From contig DEEY01000008.1 in assembly GCA_002350545.1 (NCBI GenBank), positions 7,929-21,655 of the forward strand: a stretch of 13,727 nt of DNA, in the 5' to 3' direction. Of this stretch, positions 6,750 through 12,613 are shown piece by piece. Source of the stretch: Candidatus Saccharibacteria bacterium UBA2866 (GTDB lineage: Bacteria > Patescibacteriota > Saccharimonadia > Saccharimonadales > Saccharimonadaceae). The notes below the pieces were generated by a model that was given only the letters and a program-made list of their open reading frames with translations, was not told where the DNA came from and did not search any database. The position numbers and the translations under genes were made by a program. Every line of letters begins with the position of its first letter. Positions within the stretch are counted from its first letter, which is position 1.

Positions 6750-6898
6750 TTACCTCCTCTTATCTCGCATCTAACAAAAATGCGACTATTTACTTAGTCG
6801 CTAGACTACAATTTGCCTAATAAAGTCAAACTGCGTAAATAGCCGCATATCAGACTTTATTAGTAATAATTTTAACAAATTGTAGTCTAGCACTCTTA
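6750..6898 (-). promoter_or_regulatory. Structured leader with terminator/antiterminator-like hairpins
   Basis: On the minus strand the predicted RNA begins at about 6891 with a 16-base arm (6891-6876) perfectly complementary to 6815-6800. Nested inside is an 11-bp stem (6863-6853 with 6827-6817) and TGCG/CGCA closing an 8-base loop. Next comes GCGACTA/TAGTCGC (6801-6795, 6788-6782) followed by TTTTT, which is terminator-like. TCGCAT (6785-6780) can instead pair with ATGCGA (6770-6765), destroying that hairpin. The two loops share GTAAATAG/CTATTTAC complementarity. A six-codon ORF, MRDKRR, ends in AGG AGG TAA at 6750, overlapping the AGGAGG site. Confidence 0.6.
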
Positions 6899-6906
6899 TT
6901 GTATCA
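6898..6906 (-). promoter_or_regulatory. Extended -10 promoter of the leader and acidic protein gene
   Basis: TACAAT at 6903-6898 on the minus strand, preceded by TGA. No good -35. The predicted start falls on the first base of the 16-bp stem, which supports both calls. Confidence 0.5.
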
Positions 6907-6926
6907 TATTTTCCGGGAGAAAACTA

Positions 6927-6955
6927 TTGTATTTTCCCTTGAAATTTGGTATAAT
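6927..6955 (+). promoter_or_regulatory. infC operon promoter
   Basis: TTGTAT (6927-6932), a 17-base spacer and TATAAT (6950-6955) preceded by TGG. Transcription should start near 6962, giving a leader of about 30 nt. This rules out the longer upstream reading of infC. Confidence 0.7.
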
Positions 6956-6991
6956 AGTTATCAGTTTAATTCAAGAGAAGAAAGGACTATC

Positions 6992-7510
6992 ATCAAAAAG
7001 CAATCACGGACTAAGTTGAACGGAGAAATTCGTTATTCTGAGGTCCGCGTTATCGGTTCTAATGGGGAGCAGCTAGGCATTATGTCTAGTCGTGAGGCTC
7101 AACTTCTGGCGAATGAACAGGGAGTGGATTTAGTGGAGATTGCCGCTAACGCCAATCCACCGGTCGTGAAAATCATTGATTGGGGTAAATACCAGTACCA
7201 AAAGATGAAGGAAGAGGCGAAAAATCGAAAGAAGGCTCGGGAAAAACAATCCGAGTTGAAACAGATGAAGATTGGCCTCAAGATTTCCGACAACGACCTT
7301 AACATTAAAGTCCGCAAGATGCGTACTTTCCTTGATGATGGTGACCGCGTGAAGGTAATGATTATCTTCAGGGGTCGCGAAATGGCTCACAAAGAGATCG
7401 GAAATGAACTTTTAGATAAAGTCGTTCAGCTTCTTGGTGAGGATGTCATTGTTGAAGGCAAGCCACAAATGAGCGGGCGTAACCTATCAGTCCAGGTACG
7501 AAAAAAGTAA
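6992..7510 (+). CDS. infC: Translation initiation factor IF-3, ATC start
   Basis: A 172-residue protein, the normal IF3 length. It binds the 30S subunit, keeps subunits apart and checks the start codon. The N-domain (SRTKLNGEIRYSEVRVIGSN, DLVEIAANANPPVVKIIDWGKY) is followed by a basic helical linker (KMKEEAKNRKKAREKQ) and the C-domain (KIGLKISDNDLNIKVRKMRTFL, VKVMIIFRGREMAH). No ATG, GTG or TTG lies at the right place. An ATC at 6992 has AAAGGA ending five bases upstream; the ATC at 6989 would be two bases away. IF3 genes in many bacteria start on AUU or AUC, which lets IF3 repress its own synthesis, so the same control is likely here. The frame runs back to 6899, but the promoter lies inside that extension. 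First gene of infC-rpmI-rplT-rpmB. Confidence 0.93.
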   Translation: MKKQSRTKLNGEIRYSEVRVIGSNGEQLGIMSSREAQLLANEQGVDLVEIAANANPPVVKIIDWGKYQYQKMKEEAKNRKKAREKQSELKQMKIGLKISDNDLNIKVRKMRTFLDDGDRVKVMIIFRGREMAHKEIGNELLDKVVQLLGEDVIVEGKPQMSGRNLSVQVRKK

Positions 7511-7581
7511 TTTCCTACTTTCTAGGCCTCCTGATTGCACTTTTGGGGACAATATTAACTATTAATAAAAGGAAAAACATT

Positions 7582-7776
7582 ATGCCAAAGATGAAGACGC
7601 ATAAAGGCACCGCGAAACGAATCAAGGTGACCGGTTCGGGGAAATTGGTACGAGAGAGAGCTTTCGGCAACCACATCCTCGCCAAAAAATCTAAAGCCAG
7701 AAAGCGCAACATGAAAACTGCTGCGACAATTGACGGCAAAATCGCTAAAAATATTAAGAAATCATTGGGGGTTTAG
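7582..7776 (+). CDS. rpmI: 50S ribosomal protein L35
   Basis: A 64-residue basic protein opening MPKMKTHKGTAKRIKVTGSGKL and containing KKSKARKRN, the L35 signature. The ATG at 7582 has AAAAGG about nine bases upstream. A TTG start at 7543 would add 13 residues not seen in L35 and is rejected. It lies 71 bases after infC and two bases before rplT, the conserved order. I saw no clear hairpin for an L20-type control site in the gap before it. Confidence 0.95.
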   Translation: MPKMKTHKGTAKRIKVTGSGKLVRERAFGNHILAKKSKARKRNMKTAATIDGKIAKNIKKSLGV

Positions 7777-7778
7777 TC

Positions 7779-8126
7779 ATGAGAGTTAAAAGAGGAGTCG
7801 CGGCACACGCGAAACACAAGAAAATATTAAATAAGACTAAGGGGATGCAGCACTATCGTCGCCGCAGTTACCGTTTAGGTAAGCAGGGCGTGATTAAGGC
7901 TTTGTCTTACAGCTATCGCGATCGTCGCAATCGTAAGCGCGACCTTCGTTCCCTTTGGATTACTCGCATCAATAATGCTTCAAGAGAGCTTGGTGTTCCC
8001 TATTCACAACTAATTGCAGGGATGAAGGCTAAAAATATTAACCTTGACCGTAAGGTTTTGGCTGATCTTGCAGTGAATAATCCTGAAGCGTTCAAGAAAA
8101 TTGTTAATACGGTAAAGGAGAAATAA
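7779..8126 (+). CDS. rplT: 50S ribosomal protein L20
   Basis: A 115-residue basic protein, normal for L20: MRVKRGVAAHAKHKKILNKTKG, YRRRSYRLGKQGVIKALSYSYRDRRNRKRD, then RINNASRELGVPYSQLIAGMK and NLDRKVLADLAV. It binds 23S rRNA early in 50S assembly. It starts two bases after the L35 stop. Only a weak G-rich site (GGGGG, about eight bases upstream) precedes it, so it is probably translated by coupling to rpmI. Its stop is one base from the rpmB start. Confidence 0.96.
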   Translation: MRVKRGVAAHAKHKKILNKTKGMQHYRRRSYRLGKQGVIKALSYSYRDRRNRKRDLRSLWITRINNASRELGVPYSQLIAGMKAKNINLDRKVLADLAVNNPEAFKKIVNTVKEK

Positions 8127-8127
8127 G

Positions 8128-8358
8128 ATGGCAGTTTGTGAAATTACCGGTAAAGGCAAGATGTATGGCCACAATGTTTCGTTCTCTCAGAGACACACCC
8201 GTAAGGTATTTAAGCCGAATGTTTCGAAAAGAACATTGATTATTAATGGCCAAAAAGTTAAATGTAACGTTTCCACTTCAGCGCTCAGGACTCTAAAAAA
8301 GAAGGGTTTAATTGAATCGCCAAAGGAAGCAGCGGCTAAGAAAAAAGCGAACAAATAA
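8128..8358 (+). CDS. rpmB: 50S ribosomal protein L28
   Basis: A 76-residue protein with the L28 pattern MAVCEITGKGKMYGHNVSFSQRHTRKVFKPN and STSALRTLKKKGLIE, ending in an Ala/Lys tail. Cysteines at 4 and about 47 are single, so this is not the four-cysteine zinc form. It starts one base after the rplT stop, with AAAGGAG inside the end of rplT. L28 is not part of the classical infC-rpmI-rplT cluster of model bacteria; here it is the fourth gene and the operon ends just after it. Confidence 0.93.
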   Translation: MAVCEITGKGKMYGHNVSFSQRHTRKVFKPNVSKRTLIINGQKVKCNVSTSALRTLKKKGLIESPKEAAAKKKANK

Positions 8359-8375
8359 TTTAATTTGTTTCAAAC

Positions 8376-8406
8376 AAAAAACCACCGCTTGAAACGGTGG
8401 TTTTTT
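8376..8406. terminator. Bidirectional intrinsic terminator
   Basis: A6 (8376-8381), CCACCG (8382-8387), a 7-base loop, CGGTGG (8395-8400), T6 (8401-8406). The arrangement is symmetric, so it stops the rpmB transcript on the plus strand and the RNase P RNA on the minus strand. Confidence 0.92.
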
Positions 8407-8409
8407 GAT

Positions 8410-8742
8410 AATGAGCCGTCTATAAGCCGGGTTCTGTAGCTCCATAAATGGAACTGGCAACCATCTATCTCGGTACTACATTGCTATAATACTCTAGCGG
8501 TGAGCGTGCGTCCTCGAGCAGAGGCTAATAGCACTCCTTGCAACAGGTAGGGTTTGCCTCCGCCCTGTATCGCTACAAGGCGCTGTGGGCTCTTACCCCA
8601 CTCATTTCACCCTTACCGGCAAGCCGGCGGTATTGTTTCTGTGGTACTTTCCCTATCCTTACGGACGGTCGCCGTTAGCGACTACCTTGCTCTGTGTTGC
8701 CCGGACTTTCCTCTTATAAAAAGCGGTTGCCTTTCAGGCTCC
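8410..8742 (-). ncRNA. rnpB: RNase P RNA, bacterial type A
   Basis: Catalytic RNA that trims tRNA and tmRNA 5' ends. Read on the minus strand it opens GGAGCC and soon gives GAGGAAAGTCCGGGC (conserved P4/CRI region), then GGGTGAAA, GGTAAGAGCCCACAG, GAGGCAAACCCTACC with TTGCAAGG (L15 region), and near the 3' end ACAGAACCCGGCTTATAGAC, the conserved P4 partner. GAGCC at the 5' end pairs with GGCTC at 8417-8413 (P1). The length is about 333 nt. Ends are set by the promoter (start near 8742) and the terminator, and could be off by a few bases. It starts 17 bases past the rimK stop, and rimK has no terminator, so read-through is possible. Confidence 0.93.
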
Positions 8743-8747
8743 TCTTA

Positions 8748-8756
8748 ATTATACCA
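8748..8756 (-). promoter_or_regulatory. rnpB promoter (extended -10)
   Basis: TATAAT at 8753-8748 preceded by TGG on the minus strand, starting transcription near 8742. No -35 match; its place would be inside the end of rimK. Confidence 0.65.
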
Positions 8757-8758
8757 TA

Positions 8759-9667
8759 TTAGGCGCCGATTTTGTCTTTATGATGACGACGTTTGGCATT
8801 ATGCTCAACGTATTCAATTATTTTTGAGGTAACATCACGGCCAGTGACTTTTTCAATACCAAAACCAGGTGAAGCATTGACCTCTAGAACAAGAGGGCCA
8901 CGATTAGAGCGCATCATATCGACGCCACAGATATGAAGCCCCATGGCACGAGCAGCCTTTAAGGCAGTCTTTTTCTCCTCGGAGGTAAGCTTAATAGGAG
9001 TACCTTCACCACCTTGGTGAAGATTGGAGCGAAAATCGTCATCAAGAGAAGCCCTCTTCATAGACGCAACGACCTGATTCCCTACGACGAAAGCGCGGAT
9101 ATCGGTGCCGGCAGACTCTTTGATATACTCTTGCAATAAGATATTGGTTCCATCTTCATTATAAAGATAAAAAGCCTGGAGAGCAGATTTAGCGGCTTTA
9201 CGAGTATCAGCTAAAATCACGCCGTTACCATGGGTCCCCCTAGCTAGCTTAATGATAACTGGGAGCCCAATCTGTTCCAACAAGTCATCAATGTCAGAGG
9301 TGTTGCGTGAAACGAGGGTTTTAGGGGTATCCACATCGTATTTGGCAAGAATTTGCGCAGCACGAAGCTTATCACGCGAGCGAGTGATAGCTACAGACGA
9401 GGAAGAAGTATAGATCCCCTGCATTTCGAACTGACGAACCACAGCACAACCATAACGGGTCATCGAATTAGAGATACGCGGAATAATGGCATCGTATTTC
9501 GAGAGCTTTTCACCGTCATAGTATACATCAGGGTGTTTATCGTCGAGAGCAAGATAGCAATTTTTGTATTTAATAACTTCTACTTTATGCCCGCGTTTTT
9601 TTGCTTCTTCGACTAGGCGTTTAGTAGAGTAATTCCCTGGGCCATTAGAAAGAATAGCTATTTTCAT
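8759..9667 (-). CDS. rimK: RimK: ATP-grasp glutamate ligase for ribosomal protein S6
   Basis: 302 residues, close to E. coli RimK (300). The sequence matches the family end to end: MKIAILSNGPGNYSTKRLVEEAKKRGH, FDAVIPRI-like YDAIIPRISNSMTRYG, VVRQFEMQGIY, RSRDKLRAAQILA (K100), VIIKLARGTHGNGV with K140 and the glycine loop at 144-149, LLQEYIKESAGTDIRAFVVG (E180), DFRSNLHQGG, then CGVD (D250) and LEVNASPGFGIEK with E262 and N264 as metal ligands. The family adds glutamates to the C-terminus of S6. The start overlaps the rimB stop by four bases (ATGA). All ATP-grasp residues are present, so it should be active. rpsF is not in this window. Confidence 0.92.
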   Translation of the reverse strand: MKIAILSNGPGNYSTKRLVEEAKKRGHKVEVIKYKNCYLALDDKHPDVYYDGEKLSKYDAIIPRISNSMTRYGCAVVRQFEMQGIYTSSSSVAITRSRDKLRAAQILAKYDVDTPKTLVSRNTSDIDDLLEQIGLPVIIKLARGTHGNGVILADTRKAAKSALQAFYLYNEDGTNILLQEYIKESAGTDIRAFVVGNQVVASMKRASLDDDFRSNLHQGGEGTPIKLTSEEKKTALKAARAMGLHICGVDMMRSNRGPLVLEVNASPGFGIEKVTGRDVTSKIIEYVEHNAKRRHHKDKIGA

Positions 9668-10176
9668 GACTTACTCCTTTCGATGTATTTTTGATGAAAT
9701 TCATGAGGGTTAGTTTTTAACTCTTGATTTAAACGAGTGGTGGTAGTTGTTTTAGGTCGTTTGACTGAAGATTTTGAGACATTGACCAAAAATCGGTTTT
9801 TCAGGGTACGACGGCCAATCAATACTGGGAAATTGTTTCGAGAACGGTTTGCTAGGGTGAAAGTAGTAATAAAAGATTGGCCACTTAGAGTTATTTTTAG
9901 TTCAACAAGGTAACGAACCTGCTGATCGCCATGAGACGAACGAATAGATTTAACGGTATAGTGGTCGGTAGATAAACGTTGCCCAGTATAAAAAGGAGAT
10001 TTTTCATCAAACAAAACGAATGACAAAAAGCCATTTGACTCCATTTTGATATCTGAAGCCCAGATAGCAGACGAGTCAGCACCGGTATCAATCTTGGCAG
10101 GAATATTTTTAGCACCAGCAACATCAATATACTCAGTGGAATTCAAGATAGTATAGTTGTTTGGCTTTTCTAACAT
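9664..10176 (-). CDS. rimB: RimB-like retropepsin-type aspartic protease ("ATP-dependent zinc protease" family)
   Basis: A 170-residue protein with the retropepsin-like active site KIDTGADSSA (D30-T31-G32), YTVKSIRSSHG, and VLIGRRTLKNRFLVNVSKSS, the strands typical of the PF05618/COG4067 family. A basic, Thr-rich C-terminal tail of about 35 residues follows. In Pseudomonas the rimABK operon pairs such a protease with RimK to control S6 glutamylation. Gene order rimB-rimK with a 4-base overlap supports the same partnership here; a separate rimA was not seen. The extended -10 ends seven bases before the ATG, so the mRNA is probably leaderless, and no Shine-Dalgarno is present. Protease activity is inferred from the motif. 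Confidence 0.82.
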   Translation of the reverse strand: MLEKPNNYTILNSTEYIDVAGAKNIPAKIDTGADSSAIWASDIKMESNGFLSFVLFDEKSPFYTGQRLSTDHYTVKSIRSSHGDQQVRYLVELKITLSGQSFITTFTLANRSRNNFPVLIGRRTLKNRFLVNVSKSSVKRPKTTTTTRLNQELKTNPHEFHQKYIERSKS

Positions 10177-10183
10177 ATTGCAT

Positions 10184-10192
10184 ATTATACCA
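10184..10192 (-). promoter_or_regulatory. rimB-rimK promoter, leaderless type
   Basis: TATAAT at 10189-10184 preceded by TGG on the minus strand. Seven bases separate it from the rimB ATG, so transcription should start within about one base of it. It sits nine bases after the Nudix-RNase H stop. Confidence 0.65.
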
Positions 10193-10200
10193 TAATTAGT

Positions 10201-11049
10201 TTATTTTTGCAATATTTCATCAATGGCAGCATTGGCTTCGGAGTCAGCAATGCTGTTTTGAGAGCGAGGCACATGAGTGAAAGAAACCGCCTCAAAACTA
10301 TCGAGTTTCCCTTCTATATCCTTATAGATAGAGGCGATGTCTTGGTTTTTAATATTAAAAATACCGTTTAACTGGTTAACCACCATGAGGCTATCAGAAA
10401 TAAAACGAACTGTTTTGAATCCTAACTCTATAGCTCGCTCAACACCTTTACGCATAGCGCAATATTCAGCGAGACGAGAGGTAGCAAAACCGATAAATTC
10501 TCCGCCTTTTTCAATAATTTTCCCAGACTCATCATGGATACAATAACCAATACCAGATGGGCCGGGGTTACCACGCGAAGCACCATCCACATTAATTGTG
10601 ATGGAATTTGCGGTGTCGCGAGAAGATACTCGATTAGAGGTAACTTTGCCTTCTTCAATTTCAAGCACAGAGATGGTGGTTTCGTTTAACTTAGTATTGG
10701 AGTTAACAAAATCCTTGATAAACTTGTAGGCGCTGTAGCGTTCCCTAGGAGTGGGCTTGATATTGTTCCCGATGCCTAATTCGTAAATGATGTATAAATT
10801 ACTGAGTTGGCTAGAGCCTTCAGGAGCAAGAAAAGTGATTACATCTTTTAATTTGATAGAGTTAGCATTTAGGCCGGTATACTCGGTCAAAGAACGAATC
10901 ATTGCCTCTTCGGGTTGTTCGCCAAATTTAATTTTGCCGGTAGGAAGTTCCCAAAAAGCCGGTGACTCGCTACGGCCCCGGCTACGTTTGAAAACTAAAA
11001 CCCCCTCTTCATTCTTAATTAAACCAACTACTCGAATTCTCTGTTTCAT
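10201..11049 (-). CDS. Degenerate Nudix domain fused to RNase HI
   Basis: 282 residues from the ATG at 11049, which has AAGAGG four bases upstream. Residues 1 to about 130 form a Nudix domain: RIRVVGLIKNEEGVLVFKR, FWELPTGKIKFGE, and a Nudix box G38-x5-E44-x7-RSLTEYTGL. The canonical REUxEExGU becomes R52-S-L-T-E56-Y-T-G-L, losing two of three metal-binding glutamates. Residues 148-282 are RNase HI with all four catalytic acids: D155 (NVDGASRGNPGPSG), E195 (RLAEYCA), D219 (FISDS) and D269 (SIADSEAN). It should cut RNA in RNA-DNA hybrids, while the Nudix part may only bind a ligand. A GTG at 11133 would add 28 residues but lies inside a structured leader, so I prefer 11049. Confidence 0.85.
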   Translation of the reverse strand: MKQRIRVVGLIKNEEGVLVFKRSRGRSESPAFWELPTGKIKFGEQPEEAMIRSLTEYTGLNANSIKLKDVITFLAPEGSSQLSNLYIIYELGIGNNIKPTPRERYSAYKFIKDFVNSNTKLNETTISVLEIEEGKVTSNRVSSRDTANSITINVDGASRGNPGPSGIGYCIHDESGKIIEKGGEFIGFATSRLAEYCAMRKGVERAIELGFKTVRFISDSLMVVNQLNGIFNIKNQDIASIYKDIEGKLDSFEAVSFTHVPRSQNSIADSEANAAIDEILQK

Positions 11050-11197
11050 CCCACCTCTTAAATTAGGGACCCTGCCGACCTGTTTTCCCCGTAATATATA
11101 CAAGGTGGGTAAAATCTTATGCGATACACCCACGGGTGTAAGCCACGAAATCCCTATGACAAGATTATTCAGGAAAATCTTGCGCCAACAGGGCTAC
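11050..11197 (-). promoter_or_regulatory. Switch-like leader RNA of the Nudix-RNase H gene
   Basis: About 147 nt between the predicted transcription start (near 11196) and the ATG. Visible pairings on the minus strand: an outer 11-bp stem with wobbles (11194-11184 with 11079-11069); hairpin CAAGAT/ATCTTG (11182-11177, 11165-11160); hairpin TACACCC/GGGTGTA (11140-11134, 11131-11125). ACCCAC (11110-11105) can pair with GTGGGT (11133-11128), or CCCACCT (11109-11103) can pair with AGGTGGG (11056-11050), which touches the ATG. These choices exclude each other, as in riboswitch expression platforms. I cannot match it to a named class. Confidence 0.55.
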
Positions 11198-11201
11198 TTT
11201 T

Positions 11202-11210
11202 ATTATATCA
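11202..11210 (-). promoter_or_regulatory. Extended -10 promoter of the Nudix-RNase H gene
   Basis: TATAAT at 11207-11202 preceded by TGA on the minus strand. It lies back to back with the plus-strand -10 at 11229-11234, so each -10 falls in the other's -35 zone and the two promoters probably compete or are co-controlled. Confidence 0.6.
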
Positions 11211-11225
11211 CATGTTAGGACGTTA

Positions 11226-11234
11226 TGGTATAAT
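11226..11234 (+). promoter_or_regulatory. Extended -10 promoter of the B3/B4 gene
   Basis: TGG followed by TATAAT (11229-11234). Transcription should start near 11241, leaving AGAGGAG (11246-11252) just inside the mRNA, four bases before the ATG. Confidence 0.65.
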
Positions 11235-11256
11235 AAAAAATTAACAGAGGAGTAAA

Positions 11257-11964
11257 ATGAAATTCAAGGTTGAAAAAAAGATTTTTGAAAAGCTACCAAA
11301 TTTATATATTGGGGTAGTGGTGGCAAAAGAAATAGACAATAGCCGAGATTACCCCGAAATAGATGAGTTTTTAAAAGAGTCTTTGAAAATAGCAGAAAAG
11401 AGATTTTTAGATAAAAAAGTTAAAGAGGATAAGTCGATTATTCCCTACCGAGAAGCATTTTCTACGCTCGGGATGAATCCTAATAAGTTTCAGTGTTCAG
11501 TCGAGGCGCTATTTACAAGAATATCTAAAGGTAAAAAGTTACCGAGCATCAACCCCCTGGTAAACCTCAACAATGCGGTGTCCTTAAAATATACCTTGCC
11601 GATGGGGACACATGATTTGGGGCGAAGCTCTGAAAATATTGAGCTAAGATACGTGAGAGATGGTGACGTATTTGTCCCGATGGGGGCGACAAAGGCGGAA
11701 AATTTAAGCAGCGATGAGGTAGCTTATGCGGTTGGAAACGAAATACGCACTAGACGCTGGGCGTGGCGCCAAAGTGAAAATGGTAAAATCACACCAGAGA
11801 CTAACTATGTGTTCTTCCCGATTGACGGCTTTAAGGGAGTAAATGAACAAGAAGTAGATAAAGCGGCAAAAGAATTATCTGATGATTTAAAACGATTCTT
11901 TGGTTGCAAAACAGCGGTTGGATACGTAGACGCCGAAAAACCAGAGTTTGAATGGCATCTGTAA
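11257..11964 (+). CDS. B3/B4 tRNA-binding/editing-like domain protein (PheT-related, COG3382 type)
   Basis: A 235-residue soluble protein. The pattern IIPYREAFSTLGMNPNKFQCSVEALFTRISKGKKLPSINPLVNLNNAVSLKYTLPMGTHDL, followed by ELRYVRDGDVFVPMG and a later RRWAWRQSENGKITPETNYVFFPIDGF, is that of free-standing B3/B4 domains, related to the domain of the phenylalanyl-tRNA synthetase beta chain that clears mischarged tRNA. A role in tRNA or amino-acid quality control fits the translation-rich surroundings, but the substrate is unknown. Start: ATG with AGAGGAG four bases upstream and a promoter just before. It diverges from the Nudix-RNase H gene and ends four bases from the convergent peptidase gene; no terminator is visible between them. 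Confidence 0.8.
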   Translation: MKFKVEKKIFEKLPNLYIGVVVAKEIDNSRDYPEIDEFLKESLKIAEKRFLDKKVKEDKSIIPYREAFSTLGMNPNKFQCSVEALFTRISKGKKLPSINPLVNLNNAVSLKYTLPMGTHDLGRSSENIELRYVRDGDVFVPMGATKAENLSSDEVAYAVGNEIRTRRWAWRQSENGKITPETNYVFFPIDGFKGVNEQEVDKAAKELSDDLKRFFGCKTAVGYVDAEKPEFEWHL

Positions 11965-11968
11965 AAAT

Positions 11969-12613
11969 TTAAGCGCCAACGATAAAATAGAATGCCTTAA
12001 GCAAGCTATCCATCCCGTTAACCATTAGATTTGAAAAGACTTCCCCAAACAATAAAATCAACATATAAACAATAATGATGCCGTAGCGTTCGATATTTTG
12101 AAGAAATAGGCGAAATCCATCAGGGGCAATAGCGTATAAAACACGAGAGCCATCAAGGGGCGGGATAGGTAAAATGTTGAAAATCATAAATCCGAGATTT
12201 ACAAAAACTAATTCAGTGAAGATGAATGCTACTACTTCACCACCCGTTCCATATAACCATCCTGTAAAATGTCCAATTACAAAAAAGATAAAGGCAAGGA
12301 GTAAATTAGTGAATGGCCCAGCAATAGCAACAAGCGCCATTCCCCATTCTTTCCATTTGAGGTTTTGGGGGTTAATCGGTACTGGTTTGGCACCACCAAA
12401 AACAGGAGCCTTCAAAATGTATAAAACCACTGGAACTAAGATAGACATATAGGGGTCGATATGCTTAATCGGGTTTAGGGTAAGACGACCCGCTTCTTTA
12501 GCGGTGTTGTCTCCCAACAAGTAGGCTACTAGGCCATGAGCCAATTCATGTAGGATTACTGAACAAACTACAATGATTAAGATTATAATAATGTAGCCGA
12601 AGTTAAGATTCAT
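11969..12613 (-). CDS. Site-2-protease-type membrane zinc peptidase (M50 family)
   Basis: A 214-residue protein with several membrane helices. The zinc site HELAHG lies at residues 22-27 (H22, E23, H26) in the first helix. GRLTLNPIKHIDP at 42-54, GGAKPVPINPQNL at 73-85, AGPFTNLLLA at 98-107 and NILPIPPLDGSR at 146-157 (third ligand D154) are all standard for the short S2P/M50B branch. There is no PDZ or CBS domain. It should cut substrates within the membrane. It starts directly after the stop of the upstream gene (TAG then ATG), so it is coupled to the MBL-like protein and, above that, the winged-helix regulator. The natural substrate is unknown. Confidence 0.9.
   Translation of the reverse strand: MNLNFGYIIIILIIVVCSVILHELAHGLVAYLLGDNTAKEAGRLTLNPIKHIDPYMSILVPVVLYILKAPVFGGAKPVPINPQNLKWKEWGMALVAIAGPFTNLLLAFIFFVIGHFTGWLYGTGGEVVAFIFTELVFVNLGFMIFNILPIPPLDGSRVLYAIAPDGFRLFLQNIERYGIIIVYMLILLFGEVFSNLMVNGMDSLLKAFYFIVGA

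Noticed and set aside
6899..6991. N-terminal extension of IF3 starting at 6899
   Set aside because: The promoter (6927-6955) and predicted transcription start lie inside it, and the extra residues do not look like IF3.
7511..7581. Possible L20-type control structure before rpmI
   Set aside because: No convincing stem was found in the 71-base gap.
8410..8742. GGC in place of GGU in the RNase P RNA L15 region as a functional oddity
   Set aside because: I believe GGCAAACCC variants occur widely in bacteria, so it is not clearly unusual.
8554..8748. 64-codon plus-strand open frame
   Set aside because: It is antisense to RNase P RNA.
11050..11133. 28-residue extension of the Nudix-RNase H protein from a GTG
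   Set aside because: It overlaps the stem-rich leader, and the Nudix domain begins naturally at the ATG at 11049 with a Shine-Dalgarno.
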